From assembly GCF_017302275.1 (NCBI RefSeq), contig NZ_JAFLDR010000002.1, forward strand, positions 62,001 to 126,000: a stretch of 64,000 nt of DNA, given 5' to 3'. Position numbers and translations under genes: made by a program. This document shows, one piece after another, positions 17,506 to 26,936 of the stretch. This DNA comes from Sulfuritalea sp. GTDB taxonomy: Bacteria > Pseudomonadota > Gammaproteobacteria > Burkholderiales > Rhodocyclaceae. The notes beneath the pieces are model-generated. The model was not told the DNA's origin. It saw only the letters and a program-made list of their open reading frames with translations, and made no database searches. Numbering within the stretch: the first letter of the stretch is position 1; every line of letters begins with the position of its first letter.

Positions 17506-19071
17506 ATGAGCAACGACTACCTCCTCGCCATCGACTGTGGCACCCAAAGCGTGCGCGCGCTGATCTTCGACCTGCAAGGCCACCTGGTCGACAAGGCTCA
17601 GGTCGGGATCGACAGTTACCAGGCGCCGCAGCCGGGCTGGGTGGAGAACGATCCCGGGGAATTCTGGCGCGCACTGAGCCTGGCCTGCCAGCATCTGTGG
17701 GCCAACACCAGCGTGCCGAAGTCGGCGCTGCGCGGCCTGGTCGTCACCACGCAGCGTGCCACGGTGATCAACCTCGACGCCCGCGGCGAAGCGCTGCGAC
17801 CGGCCATCGTCTGGCTCGACCAGCGTCGCGCCGACGCCAACCCGAAGCTGGCATGGTGGTGGGAACTGGCGCTGCGCGCGGTGCGCATGCGCGACACCGT
17901 GCGCTACTTCGCGCGCGAGGCCGAGGCCAACTGGATCGCCCAGCATCAGCCGGCATTGTGGGCGCACACCGGGAAATACCTGCTGCTCTCGGGCTACCTG
18001 AACTGGCGCTTCACCGGACATTTCGTCGACTCCGCCGCGAGCCAGGTCGGCTACATCCCATTCGACTATCGGCGCGGGCGCTGGGCGCACTCCTGGAACT
18101 GGAAATGGCAGTGCCTCCCGATCCGGCGCGGAATGCTTCCGGAACTGCTCCCGGCGGGCGCGCGGCTGGGCACGGTAAGCGCCGCCGCGGCTCGCGACAC
18201 CGGAATTCCCGAGGGTCTGCCGGTGATCGCCGGCGCCGCCGACAAGGCCTGCGAGGTGATCGGCGCTGGTTGCCTGACGCCCGACATCGCCTGCCTCTCC
18301 TACGGCACCGCCGCCACGATCAACACCACCACGCCGCGCTACCTTGAGGCCACGCCCTTCATTCCCCCCTATCAGGCCGCGATCCCCGGCCACTACAACA
18401 CTGAGATCCAGATCACGCGCGGCTTCTGGATGGTCAACTGGTTCAAGGAACAGTTCGGCCTGCCCGAGACACTGGAGGCACGCCAGCGCGAAGTGACGCC
18501 GGAGAGCCTGTTCGACGACCTGGTCAACGCCGTGCCGCCCGGTTCCCTGGGCCTGATGCTGCAACCCTTCTGGAACCCCGGCATCAAGGTTCCCGGTCCG
18601 GAGGCCAAGGGTGCGGTGATCGGCTTCGGCGAAGTGCATACGCGCGCCCACCTCTATCGCGCCATCCTCGAAGGCCTGGCCTACGCCCTGCGCGATGGCA
18701 AGGAACGCATCGAGCGCCGCGGCGGCACGCGCATCACGCGCGTCCGCGTCTCCGGTGGCGGCTCGCAAAGCGATGCGGCGCTGCAGATCACCGCCAACGT
18801 CTTCAACCTGCCCACGGAACGGCCACACCTGTTCGAGACCAGCGGCCTTGGCGCCGCAATCGTCGCCGCTGTCGGCCTCGGCCTGCATCCCGATTTCGCC
18901 ACCGCGGTGCGCGAGATGACGCGCGTGGGCCGGGTGTTCGCACCGGAAACGCAGAACGTGCGCACCTATGACCAGCTCTACCGGAAAGTGTATTGCCGCA
19001 TGTACCGGCAACTGCAACCGCTCTACCGCGAGATCCGGGACATCACCGGTTATCCCGGACGCGAGTCCTGA
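17506..19071 (+). CDS. FGGY-family carbohydrate kinase
   Basis: 521 residues with the two actin-fold domains of FGGY kinases. The N-terminal phosphate-binding motif is LAIDCGTQSVRALIFD; WLDQRRAD and the substrate-contact region follow; the C-terminal ATP site includes CLSYGTAATINTTT and VRVSGGGSQSDAALQITANV. Length and pattern are nearest to xylulokinase/YgcE-like kinases of unassigned sugar specificity. The ribosome site is weak. Its end overlaps the remnant of a minus-strand pseudogene. Confidence 0.85.
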   Translation: MSNDYLLAIDCGTQSVRALIFDLQGHLVDKAQVGIDSYQAPQPGWVENDPGEFWRALSLACQHLWANTSVPKSALRGLVVTTQRATVINLDARGEALRPAIVWLDQRRADANPKLAWWWELALRAVRMRDTVRYFAREAEANWIAQHQPALWAHTGKYLLLSGYLNWRFTGHFVDSAASQVGYIPFDYRRGRWAHSWNWKWQCLPIRRGMLPELLPAGARLGTVSAAAARDTGIPEGLPVIAGAADKACEVIGAGCLTPDIACLSYGTAATINTTTPRYLEATPFIPPYQAAIPGHYNTEIQITRGFWMVNWFKEQFGLPETLEARQREVTPESLFDDLVNAVPPGSLGLMLQPFWNPGIKVPGPEAKGAVIGFGEVHTRAHLYRAILEGLAYALRDGKERIERRGGTRITRVRVSGGGSQSDAALQITANVFNLPTERPHLFETSGLGAAIVAAVGLGLHPDFATAVREMTRVGRVFAPETQNVRTYDQLYRKVYCRMYRQLQPLYREIRDITGYPGRES

Positions 19072-19947
19072 GCATGGGCGCCGAGCACAATGCTGCGATT
19101 GGCGGCGTAGAAGCCGGGCTTGACGTTGAGGTGCAGCGCCCGTCGGTCGAGCTCAGGTGGCAGCGTCAGACGCGAGCGCTCCGGTTCCAGATCGTCGAAT
19201 ACGTATTCGTTCGAGCTTTCCTCTATAAGGGGCAACGCGCCGAGCGCGACGCCTTCCATGTGATGACGCAGCAATTCGGCCGCGGCCCACTGGTGAACCG
19301 GGCGTCCAGCACTCCAGGCCGGAGATAGGCACTTTCCATGCCGAGGACGATGAAATCGCCGCTCTTGGCAATCGCGTCGAGTGCTTCCGGCAGGCTCAGG
19401 GTGCGTCCCGGGGCGTCGGCAAACGCCCCCAGCTTGGTGAGAAAGACGAAACGCGCGCGCTTTGTCCAGCTCGCCGACCAGGTCATCGAGCCGATTGCAG
19501 GATAAGAAAGTAGCCGGCATCCCCGGATGCAGGATCGACTCTGCACGCACCTCGTGTTCTATCGCCCGGTGGGTTTCGCCGGCATCGCCGATGACGACGA
19601 TCTCCGGCTGCTGCAAGCGCGAAGGACAGGGCGTTGTCGTCGGAAGCTTAGATGTCGGCGGGCCTGCAGCCGGCGTACTTGACGCGCAGGTGGGGCGGTC
19701 AGGCGCGCGTAGTCGGCGCCATAATCGACGCGCTTGGTCTCGAGATACTCGCCGCGCACGTCATAGGCCCACCCCGTGTACGCGTCGGGCGACGCCATGA
19801 ATCCAATGTGCTGCCCCCGCGCCAACGGATACTCCTGGCTGTAGGAATGCTGGACAAAAATCGGCACTGGGACTGGCCGGACTCGGCAAGCGCCTGGCCG
19901 ACGCCTGCCCCCAGGGCCGCGAACAGAAACAAGAGGCGCGATGCCAA
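19050..19947 (-). pseudogene. Broken periplasmic substrate-binding protein gene, multiple frameshifts
   Basis: On the minus strand one protein can be pieced together only by moving between frames. The order is: a signal peptide MASRLLFLFAALGAG (from 19947), a segment with SYSQEYPLARGQHIGFM and YLETKRVDYGADYARL, then QQPEIVVIGDAGETHRAI (from about 19616), FVFLTKLGAFADAPGRTLS, and finally EESSNEYVFDDLEPERS to a stop at 19050. The SY-x-EYPxxxGQ and YLETKR patterns resemble ABC-type periplasmic binding proteins of the PF04392 kind. At least four frame changes are needed. Real decay is more likely than sequencing error because neighbouring genes are intact, but reads should be checked. Confidence 0.65.
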
Positions 19948-20060
19948 CGGGCGGACCAGGCGGGCTTCCCCGGGAAGATTCAGATGCGATTCTCACACAC
20001 TACATCCACCGAATCCGCGGTTGCAGGGGTGGCGCCAGACTGGCGCGGGGCAACCCGACC

Positions 20061-21530
20061 CTAGGTCAGGTAATCCAGCTGCAAGCGCTGCTGCAGGGTC
20101 CGCGCCTGGCGCAGTGCCTCCTTGAGTATCTGCCGGTCGAGCTTGTGCAGGCGATCCGGATTGATGCGGTTGGCCGCGTCGGGGAACTCGCCTCCCACCT
20201 GGTTCCGCAAGCGCAGGCGCTGCATCTGGTAAAAGGCCGCCGCCATTGCCTCGACTTCCCCGGCAGGAAGCCGACTGCCCATGGTGTTGCGCAGACCGCG
20301 CAGTCGTTCGACGGTATTCGTGGACAGCACGCGATGATCCAGGGCGAGCACGCGCGCCGCATCGACGAACAGCCGAATGCCATGCGCCTTGAGGTCGAGC
20401 GTATGCGGATGCTCCTTGCCGCCGTCGAGGCGGAAATCCCGCCACCAGCCCAGTGGCGGCTCCTGTTCGAGGGCAACGGAAGCCATCGCCCGCAGGAACG
20501 CCGTGTTGCCACCGGTGCGACGCAGCAGCCACTCCTGCAAATCGGCGACCAGTTCCTCGTTGCCATAGAGCGGACGAAAATCGAAGAAGATCGTGGCATT
20601 GAGCAGCGCCTTAGGCTCCGGTACCGCGATCCAGTCGTCGAAGCACTGTTTCCATTCATCGAGGGAAAGGCACCAGGCAGGGTTTCCGGCCATGATGTCC
20701 CCGCTGCACAGCGGAAAGCCGCAAGCGTCGAGCGCGACGTTCACGGCCTTGGCAAAGGGCAGGAAGCGGAGCCGGAGTTCCGCGGCCTGCGCCGCCGAGT
20801 CCGCCGCGAAGACGATGCCATTGTCCTGGTCCGTGACCAGCGTCTGCTCCAGCCGTCCTTCAGACCCGAACACCATCCAGCACCACGGCACGTAAGGCAG
20901 CTCGAACTCGCCCTCGACCAGGTCGATCACCTGCATGGCGATCAGGTCGTTGAGCGCCGAAATCCACTCGCACAGCAGTTCCGGGCCGTCGCCAGCGGCG
21001 AGCCGGCGCGTGGCGAAGCGGCGCACCGCGGCGGACTGGGTGGCGAGCTCGGCGATGTTGCGAGTCGACAGGATGGCATTGATCAGGCTTGCGGAGTCGG
21101 CCGACTGCATGCCGTACAGATCGGCCTGCGAGACGACATTGAAAAGGCGCCCGTCGTTGTCTGTCAATACCAGATGGCGCATGCCGCGGCGAAACATCAG
21201 CAGCGTCGCCTGGTGTACCGTCGCGTCCGCCGACAGGCTGACCAGCCCGCCGGTCATCAGCCCGGCCACCGGACCCGCCAGGTCGCATTCGTCGGCGACG
21301 ATCGCGCGCAACGCATCGCGCAAGGTGACGATGCCCAGCGGCACGCCGCTGGCAAGATCGACGACGACAGCGGCCTCCGCATCGTCTGAATCGATTCTGC
21401 GCAGTACATCGCGCACCGACATCTCCGGCGCCACCATGATTGGCGGGACCAGCGCGAGTTTGCGCAGGCTGATGTTGAGGTGAACGGGTACGGCCTCGGC
21501 GCCGTCGCTATCGGTCACGGTGGCTTGCAT
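20061..21530 (-). CDS. CBS-domain / DUF294 nucleotidyltransferase-like signalling protein
   Basis: 489 residues from ATG 21530; a TTG at 21557 overlapping the preceding stop is a possible alternative start. The N-terminal ~140 residues form a CBS pair (VPPIMVAPEMSVRDVLRRI, PLGIVTLRDALRAIV, then RHLVLTDNDGRLFNVVSQADL). The rest carries the DUF294 GlnD-like nucleotidyltransferase fold (WCWMVFGSEGRLEQTLVTDQDNGIVF, with G-S-x(9)-D-x-D spacing) and its C-terminal helical partner. The family is thought to sense nucleotides or act as a nucleotidyltransferase; the target is unknown. It lies directly after a CheY-like regulator on the same strand. Confidence 0.85.
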   Translation of the reverse strand: MQATVTDSDGAEAVPVHLNISLRKLALVPPIMVAPEMSVRDVLRRIDSDDAEAAVVVDLASGVPLGIVTLRDALRAIVADECDLAGPVAGLMTGGLVSLSADATVHQATLLMFRRGMRHLVLTDNDGRLFNVVSQADLYGMQSADSASLINAILSTRNIAELATQSAAVRRFATRRLAAGDGPELLCEWISALNDLIAMQVIDLVEGEFELPYVPWCWMVFGSEGRLEQTLVTDQDNGIVFAADSAAQAAELRLRFLPFAKAVNVALDACGFPLCSGDIMAGNPAWCLSLDEWKQCFDDWIAVPEPKALLNATIFFDFRPLYGNEELVADLQEWLLRRTGGNTAFLRAMASVALEQEPPLGWWRDFRLDGGKEHPHTLDLKAHGIRLFVDAARVLALDHRVLSTNTVERLRGLRNTMGSRLPAGEVEAMAAAFYQMQRLRLRNQVGGEFPDAANRINPDRLHKLDRQILKEALRQARTLQQRLQLDYLT

Positions 21531-21553
21531 GGAAATGCTTCGCGTCGCGGGAA

Positions 21554-21925
21554 TCAACCGTCGGCCAGCAGGGCCTTGACCCGTGCCACCAATTCGCGGG
21601 TCGAGAACGGCTTCGTCATATAGTGGTCGGCGCCCAGCGCCAGCCCCTTGGCAACCTCGGTATCGCGCCCCTTGGCGGTCAGCATGATGATGCGCAGCCC
21701 CTGCATTTCCGGGTCGCCGCGCAGATCCTGGCAGACTTCAAAGCCGTTCCGTTGCGGCATCATCACGTCGAGAATCGCCAGGTCGGGTCGCTGCTCGCGA
21801 ACGGACTCCAATGCCGCGACACCGTTGGTCGCGACAACCACCTCATAGCCCTCGCGCCTGAGCAGGAACTCGAGCGAAATGACGATGTTCGGCTCATCGT
21901 CCGCGATCAGTATCCTCTTGGCCAT
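21554..21925 (-). CDS. CheY-like single-domain response regulator
   Basis: 123 residues, receiver domain only. The acidic pocket is Asp9-Asp10, the phosphorylation site Asp53 in AILDVMMP, and the conserved Thr83 and Lys105 (TKPF) are present. No DNA-binding domain follows. A good ribosome site (GGAGGGG) precedes the ATG. The downstream CBS/DUF294 gene is close enough to be co-transcribed. The partner kinase is not in the window. Confidence 0.92.
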   Translation of the reverse strand: MAKRILIADDEPNIVISLEFLLRREGYEVVVATNGVAALESVREQRPDLAILDVMMPQRNGFEVCQDLRGDPEMQGLRIIMLTAKGRDTEVAKGLALGADHYMTKPFSTRELVARVKALLADG

Positions 21926-22043
21926 GCCCCCTCCGGTATCGACGCTCGTCATAGTCCTGCCGCAACGACTATACCGCACCGGAACGCCGCACATGCGGAC
22001 CGACACACCGGACTTCATCCCGACAAGGGCCTGCCGGAAACGG

Positions 22044-22066
22044 AAAAAGCCCACCGGATGGCGGGC
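22044..22066 (-). terminator. Intrinsic terminator downstream of panD
   Basis: Read on the minus strand, GCCCGCC-ATCC-GGTGGGC (one G-U pair) is followed by TTTTT. It lies 26 bases past the panD stop and also separates panD from the response-regulator gene. Confidence 0.7.
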
Positions 22067-22091
22067 TTCGATCAGGATGGCAGCGAACCGG

Positions 22092-22475
22092 TCATGCTAC
22101 GGCTTGCGCCGGAATCCGCTTGCTGTGGTGGGTGATGCGGTTCCTGGCATCGACGTACACGAGATCGGGTTCGAAGTTCTGCAATTCGATCTCGTTCATC
22201 AGGGCATAGGTGACGATGATCAGCAGGTCACCGGTGGCGGCCTTGCGCGCGGCGGCGCCATTGACCGAGACGGTGCCGGTCCCGCGATCGGCGCGGATGG
22301 CGTAGGTGGTGAAGCGCTCGCCGTTGTTCACGTTGTAGATGTCGATCTGCTGGTATTCCTTGATGTCGGCGGCATCGAGCAGGTTTTCATCGATCGCGCA
22401 GGAACCTTCGTAGTGCAGTTCGGCGTGCGTCACCGTCACGCGGTGGAGTTTCGATTTGAGCATCGTGCGCTGCAT
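22092..22475 (-). CDS. panD: Aspartate 1-decarboxylase
   Basis: 127 residues, the usual length. PanD makes beta-alanine for pantothenate. It is made as a proenzyme that self-cleaves between Gly24 and Ser25 (YEGSC), Ser25 becoming the pyruvoyl cofactor. Tyr22 and the catalytic context ([29 protein letters not shown]) are conserved. It lies 110 bases downstream of panC in the same direction. An alternative start 31 codons upstream adds a non-conserved tail and was not used. Confidence 0.95.
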   Translation of the reverse strand: MQRTMLKSKLHRVTVTHAELHYEGSCAIDENLLDAADIKEYQQIDIYNVNNGERFTTYAIRADRGTGTVSVNGAAARKAATGDLLIIVTYALMNEIELQNFEPDLVYVDARNRITHHSKRIPAQAVA

Positions 22476-22585
22476 CGTCAGACCCTTCTCATGCAAAGGC
22501 GGCAGTTCGGAACCTCGCGAAAACCGACGCAAATTCCATCCGTTTCGCTTCTGGCGCACCACCGGCATGCGCGCATCGCGCTGGC

Positions 22586-23413
22586 CTAAACTTCCAGATT
22601 GTCGATGAGGCGCGTGCTACCCAAGCGCGCCGCCGCCAGCACCACCAATCCGGAATCGTGAGCGGACGGGCATTGTAGATCAAGCCTTTTACGCAACGCA
22701 ACATAATCCGGCGCCCACCCATTCACACTTAATGCATTCATGGCCCTGGCCTCCAGTTCCGGGTAGTTCCTGGCGCCATTGCGGACCTCGGCGGCCAGTT
22801 CCGCCAGCAGCCGATACAGCCTCGGAGCCTCGGCACGCTCGGTGGCGGAAAGGTAGCCATTGCGCGAGGACAACGCCAGCCCGTCATCAGCACGCACCGT
22901 CTCGCCACCGATGATCTCGATCGGGACGTTGAACTCGCGAACCATGTTGCGAATCACCATGAGTTGCTGGTAATCCTTCTTGCCGAACAGGGCCACGTCG
23001 GGCTGGGCGATCTGAAACAGCTTCATCACCACCGTGGCGACGCCGCGGAAATGTCCGGGTCGAAACTCGCCATCGAGCACGCCTGCCTGTTCTGCCGGCG
23101 GTTCGACATGGTAGGTCTGGGGCTGCGGATACATCTGCGCCTCGTCCGGCGCGAAGAGAAGGTCCACGCCTGCCGCCTCCAGCTTGGCGCAATCTTCGGC
23201 GAAGGTGCGCGGATATTTTTCGAAGTCCTCGCCGGGGCGAAATTGCAGGCGATTGACGAAAATCGTCGCGATCACCTGATCGGCGTGGTCTCGGGCCTGG
23301 GTCATCAGTGCGATGTGGCCGGCGTGCAGGTTGCCCATGGTCGGCACCAGCGCGACGCGCCCGGAGCGGCGGCGCGCCGCGCGCAAGCCGGCGATGGTTT
23401 CGTGGATGTACAT
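22586..23413 (-). CDS. panC: Pantothenate synthetase
   Basis: 275 residues. PanC joins pantoate and beta-alanine using ATP. The nucleotide-binding signature [11 protein letters not shown] lies at residues 24-34, with the pantoate and ATP loops FGKKDYQQL and LSSRNGYLS. One position in the usually conserved NPLQF segment reads NRLQF. It sits between panB and panD but is separated from panB by copy 3 of the structured repeat. Confidence 0.95.
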   Translation of the reverse strand: MYIHETIAGLRAARRRSGRVALVPTMGNLHAGHIALMTQARDHADQVIATIFVNRLQFRPGEDFEKYPRTFAEDCAKLEAAGVDLLFAPDEAQMYPQPQTYHVEPPAEQAGVLDGEFRPGHFRGVATVVMKLFQIAQPDVALFGKKDYQQLMVIRNMVREFNVPIEIIGGETVRADDGLALSSRNGYLSATERAEAPRLYRLLAELAAEVRNGARNYPELEARAMNALSVNGWAPDYVALRKRLDLQCPSAHDSGLVVLAAARLGSTRLIDNLEV

Positions 23414-23621
23414 GGTTTAGCGTGAAATCGCTCGTTCGGCGCGACTGGTGATCGGCGAGCGAAGCGAGCGAACCAGAAGCCTCCCCGCGAGGGGGCGGAG
23501 GCGGGGTTTCGCAAAGCGCCGCCTTGCGCCGCCGCAGCCGGTGGGCTGTGCAAAGCCCGCCGTGGACGGATGGGAGGGGAGGGCCTTCAATGCGCTCTTG
23601 GTGTGTTTCATCATCTGCGGT
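23414..23621 (-). repeat. ~200-bp structured repeat, copy 3
   Basis: Complete copy on the minus strand. It begins with GCAGATGATGAAACACACC shortly after the panB stop and runs to GCGATTTCACGCT, abutting the panC start. The GGGCTTTGCACAGCCC hairpin and the CTCGCTTCGCTCG segment are conserved. Confidence 0.8.
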
Positions 23622-23643
23622 ACTCGCTACTGCAGCATGTACG

Positions 23644-24459
23644 TCAGTAGGTGTGTTCGGGTGCTGGAAAGCTGCCGTCCTTTACCGCCCGAACATAGTT
23701 GGTCACGGCAGCATCGACGCTGGTGGCCCCGGCCATGAAGTCCCTGACGAATCGCCCCTTCTTGCCGGGGTAGACGCCGAGCATGTCGTGGAGCACCAGC
23801 ACTTGGCCGTCGCATTCCTTGCCGGCGCCGATGCCGATGGTGGCGCACACCTTGAGCAGGGCGGTAATTTCGCCGGCAAGCTCGGCCGGCACCATTTCCA
23901 GCACCATCAGCGCCGCCCCGGCTTGTTCCAGTGCCAGCGCTTCGCGCTTCATGCGCGCCGCGGCCTCGTCGCCGCGCCCCTGCACGCGGTAGCCACCAAG
24001 GGCATGGACCGACTGCGGCGTGAGGCCGATATGGGCGCACACCGGCACGCCGCGTTCGACCATGAAATGCACGGTCTCGGCCATCACTTCGCCGCCTTCG
24101 AGCTTGACCATCTCGGCGCCGACGGCGAGCAGCTTGCCGGCATTGCGGATCGCCTGCTCCTTCGACTCGTGGTAGGCGCCGAAGGGCAGGTCGGCCACCA
24201 GCATCGGGCGGCTCGGCAGGGCGGCGACGCAGGCCGTGTGGTAGACCATGTGCTCCATGGTAACCGGCAGCGTCGAGGTCTTGCCCTGGATCACGTTTCC
24301 CAGCGAGTCGCCGACCAGCATCACGTCGACGCCGCAGCGGTCCTCCAGCGCGGCGAAACTCGCGTCGTAGCAGGTCAGCATGGCGATCTTCTCGCCCTCG
24401 CGTTTCATGCGCGCGAGCTCGGGCAGCGTGATCGGCTTGTTGCTGGCGAGGTAGGTCAT
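23644..24459 (-). CDS. panB: 3-methyl-2-oxobutanoate hydroxymethyltransferase
   Basis: 271 residues from an ATG with the ribosome site CGGAGG. PanB makes ketopantoate from alpha-ketoisovalerate and methylene-tetrahydrofolate. Typical segments: [26 protein letters not shown] (metal-binding Asp), [24 protein letters not shown] and [14 protein letters not shown]. Earlier in-frame starts add a tail with no family similarity. Confidence 0.95.
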   Translation of the reverse strand: MTYLASNKPITLPELARMKREGEKIAMLTCYDASFAALEDRCGVDVMLVGDSLGNVIQGKTSTLPVTMEHMVYHTACVAALPSRPMLVADLPFGAYHESKEQAIRNAGKLLAVGAEMVKLEGGEVMAETVHFMVERGVPVCAHIGLTPQSVHALGGYRVQGRGDEAAARMKREALALEQAGAALMVLEMVPAELAGEITALLKVCATIGIGAGKECDGQVLVLHDMLGVYPGKKGRFVRDFMAGATSVDAAVTNYVRAVKDGSFPAPEHTY

Positions 24460-24571
24460 GGTGCCTCCGCCGGGCCACCCCAAGGAGGCGCCAAGTGAGA
24501 AACATGGAAGCCGCGCAGCGGCTGAACGGTCGTAATCCCTGTCCATGGGACAAGGAATGAGGGATAGGTCG

Positions 24572-24934
24572 TCATGGACTTCGGAAAATAAAGTAAACGG
24601 CGCCAAGGATACACAAACCGGCCCACAGGTAATCGAGCTTCAGCGGTTGCTGCATGTAGAACACGACGAAAGGCACGAACACCGTCAGCGTGATCGCCTC
24701 CTGCATGATCTTCAATTGCGCCAGCGACAGTTCGGCGTGGCCGATGCGGTTGGCCGGCACCTGCAGCAGGTATTCAAACAGGGCGATGCCCCACGACGCC
24801 AGCGCGGCGATCCACCAGGGGCGATCGTTGAGGTTCTTCAGATGCGCGTACCAGGCGAAGGTCATGAAGACATTAGAGGCCGCCAGCAGCAGTGCAGTCT
24901 GCCAGACGACGGGGATCTGCAAGGCCGACGCCAT
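24572..24934 (-). CDS. DUF486 family small membrane protein
   Basis: 120 residues with four predicted transmembrane helices (about 8-28, 40-60, 75-95, 100-118). FAWYAHLKN and [24 protein letters not shown] are the characteristic segments of DUF486, a member of the drug/metabolite transporter group. Substrate and role are unknown. It follows folK after a single base, so it is probably co-transcribed. Confidence 0.8.
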   Translation of the reverse strand: MASALQIPVVWQTALLLAASNVFMTFAWYAHLKNLNDRPWWIAALASWGIALFEYLLQVPANRIGHAELSLAQLKIMQEAITLTVFVPFVVFYMQQPLKLDYLWAGLCILGAVYFIFRSP

Positions 24935-24935
24935 G

Positions 24936-25430
24936 TCAGACCGTCTGCGGCACCAGCTTCTCGATCCGCTGGTCGGCGCAGCGCGCAAGCAGTTCGTGCA
25001 CCGTACCGCGCCCCGGAATGACGAGCTCGGGCGCAATCTCGGCCAGCGGCGCGAGCACGAAAGCACGCTCATGGAGCCGTGGATGCGGCAGCGTCAGTCG
25101 CGGATCGTCCGATGCCTCGTCGCCGAACAGCAACAGGTCGAGATCCAGCGTGCGCGGCGCGTCCTTCACGCTGCGGCTGCGGCCGAAGCGCGCCTCGATG
25201 TCGAACAAGTCGTCCAGAAGAGTCGGCGCCGGCGACACGGCGTCAACCGCCACCACGGCGTTGATGAAGTCGGGCTGGTGCCTGAGGCCGACCGGCGCGG
25301 TGCGATACAGCGACGACGCGGCGACAAAACGCGCACCGGGCAACTGGCGCAGGACAATGATGGCGGCATTGACCGTCGCCACCGCGTCCCCGAGATTGGC
25401 GCCCAGCGCGATGAAGCAGGTCCGGCCCAC
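24936..25430 (-). CDS. folK: 2-amino-4-hydroxy-6-hydroxymethyldihydropteridine pyrophosphokinase
   Basis: 164 residues. FolK transfers pyrophosphate in folate synthesis. The motifs are FIALGANLGD at the start, the metal-binding DLDLLLFG (TLDLDLLLF) and LPHPRLHERAFVLAPLAEIAP. It is packed with pcnB upstream (one base between), the common pcnB-folK pairing. The 24-bp dispersed repeat lies inside it and is read as AVSPAPTL. Confidence 0.95.
   Translation of the reverse strand: MGRTCFIALGANLGDAVATVNAAIIVLRQLPGARFVAASSLYRTAPVGLRHQPDFINAVVAVDAVSPAPTLLDDLFDIEARFGRSRSVKDAPRTLDLDLLLFGDEASDDPRLTLPHPRLHERAFVLAPLAEIAPELVIPGRGTVHELLARCADQRIEKLVPQTV
25219..25242 (+). repeat. 24-bp dispersed repeat, copy inside folK
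   Basis: Plus-strand copy (AGAGTCGGCGCCGGCG, AC, ACGGCG) within the minus-strand folK gene, in a loop region between the strands that flank FINAVVAVD and LLDDLFDIE. Confidence 0.7.
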
Positions 25431-25431
25431 C

Positions 25432-26787
25432 TCAGCCTTCGCTGGCGGCGGCCGCGGACGAGACGTCGCCCTCGCTCGCCGCCTTCTTGCCGCGTACGCG
25501 GCGACGGCGCTTCTTGGGTCCGCTGTCCGGGATCAAGAGGGCCTCGCGCCCATCGTGGTCGGCGTTCTGGAAGTCATGCCACCACTCGGCGATTTCCATC
25601 TCGATTTCGCCGCTTTGTGCCCGCAGCACGAGGAAATCGTAGCCGGCGCGAAAGCGCGGCAGTTCGATCAGGCGATACGGCGTCTTGCCGGCGCGCTTTT
25701 CGAAGCGCGGTTGCAGCGCCCAGATGTCCTTGATGTCGCCAGCGATGCGGCGCGTGATGGCAAGCTTCTCGCCCTGCACGTTGAGCACCTCGTCCATCGC
25801 GTCGTACAAGGCTGGAATCGGCACTTCGCCGCGCGCCTTGCGCGCTTCCCAGGCGGCCAGCACTTCATGCCAGAGCAGCGTGGCGAAGAGATAGCCCGGC
25901 GACAGCGACTTGCCGGCCTTGACCCGGGCGTCGGTGCCGGCCAGCGCCAGCATGACGAATTTTTCGCCCAGCGGCTGCTCCAGGATCACGTCGAGCAGCG
26001 GCAGCAGGCCGTGGTGCAGGCCGTCGTCGCGCAGGCGATGGACGGCTTCGACCGAATGGCCGGAAAACAGCAGCTTCAGCATCTCGTCGAACAGGCGCGC
26101 CGCCGGCACGTTTTCCATCAGTTCGGCCATCTCGCGGATCGGCGCCCGCAGCGCCGGATCGAGCGTCAATCCGAGCTTTGCCGAAAGGCGCACGGCACGC
26201 AGCATGCGCACCGGATCCTCGCGGTAGCGCAAGCGGGGCTCGCCGATCATGCGCAGCGTCTTCTGCTGCAGGTCGGCCACGCCGTGGTGGTAGTCGATCA
26301 CCGTCTCGGTCGAAGGATCGTAGTAAAGCGCGTTGACGGTAAAGTCGCGCCGCGCGGCATCCTCCGCGATCGAGCCGAAGACGTTGTCGCGCAGCACGCG
26401 GCCATGCTCGTCCTTTACCGTATCGGCATCGTGCGCGGCGCGGAAGGTGGAGACCTCCAGCGTCTCGCCGCCCTGCATGACATGCACGATCTGGAAGCGG
26501 CGGCCGATGATGCGGGCACGGCGGAACAGCGCACGGACCTGTTCCGGCGTGGCATCGGTGGCGATGTCGTAGTCCTTGGGATCGATGCCGGCGATCAGGT
26601 CGCGCACCGCGCCACCGACGATGTAGGCCTTGTGTCCCGCCTGCTGCAGCGTCTCGCAGGTGCGCCGCGCGCCGAGCGAGACGTGCTCGCGACGAATACC
26701 GTGGCGGGCCATGGGAATCATGGCCGGTGCGGAAAGAACGGAAGGGTCGCCGCGGCGGAACACGCGGCGCAACAGCTTGCGGATCAT
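25432..26787 (-). CDS. pcnB: Poly(A) polymerase I
   Basis: 451 residues from an ATG giving MIRKLLRRVFRR. The class II nucleotidyltransferase head has YIVGGAVRDL and the catalytic KDYDIATDATPEQV; RRDFTVNALYYD and EDPVRMLRAVRLSAKLGL follow. Length and the basic, Ala-rich C-terminal tail (PKKRRRRVRGKKA) separate it from CCA-adding enzymes. PcnB polyadenylates RNA and promotes decay. It is divergent from valS. Confidence 0.93.
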   Translation of the reverse strand: MIRKLLRRVFRRGDPSVLSAPAMIPMARHGIRREHVSLGARRTCETLQQAGHKAYIVGGAVRDLIAGIDPKDYDIATDATPEQVRALFRRARIIGRRFQIVHVMQGGETLEVSTFRAAHDADTVKDEHGRVLRDNVFGSIAEDAARRDFTVNALYYDPSTETVIDYHHGVADLQQKTLRMIGEPRLRYREDPVRMLRAVRLSAKLGLTLDPALRAPIREMAELMENVPAARLFDEMLKLLFSGHSVEAVHRLRDDGLHHGLLPLLDVILEQPLGEKFVMLALAGTDARVKAGKSLSPGYLFATLLWHEVLAAWEARKARGEVPIPALYDAMDEVLNVQGEKLAITRRIAGDIKDIWALQPRFEKRAGKTPYRLIELPRFRAGYDFLVLRAQSGEIEMEIAEWWHDFQNADHDGREALLIPDSGPKKRRRRVRGKKAASEGDVSSAAAASEG

Positions 26788-26936
26788 GGAGACTGGGAAC
26801 GGGCCAGGGAGAGCCAGCTTTGGAAGGCGGCAATGATAGCCCAAACCCCCGCTGGCCGCAGATTTAGCGCCCATTTCGGCCGGTCCGGGGACGGCCTTCC
26901 GCTAAAATTGCCGCTTTCGCACTTCCCCGCACTGCT

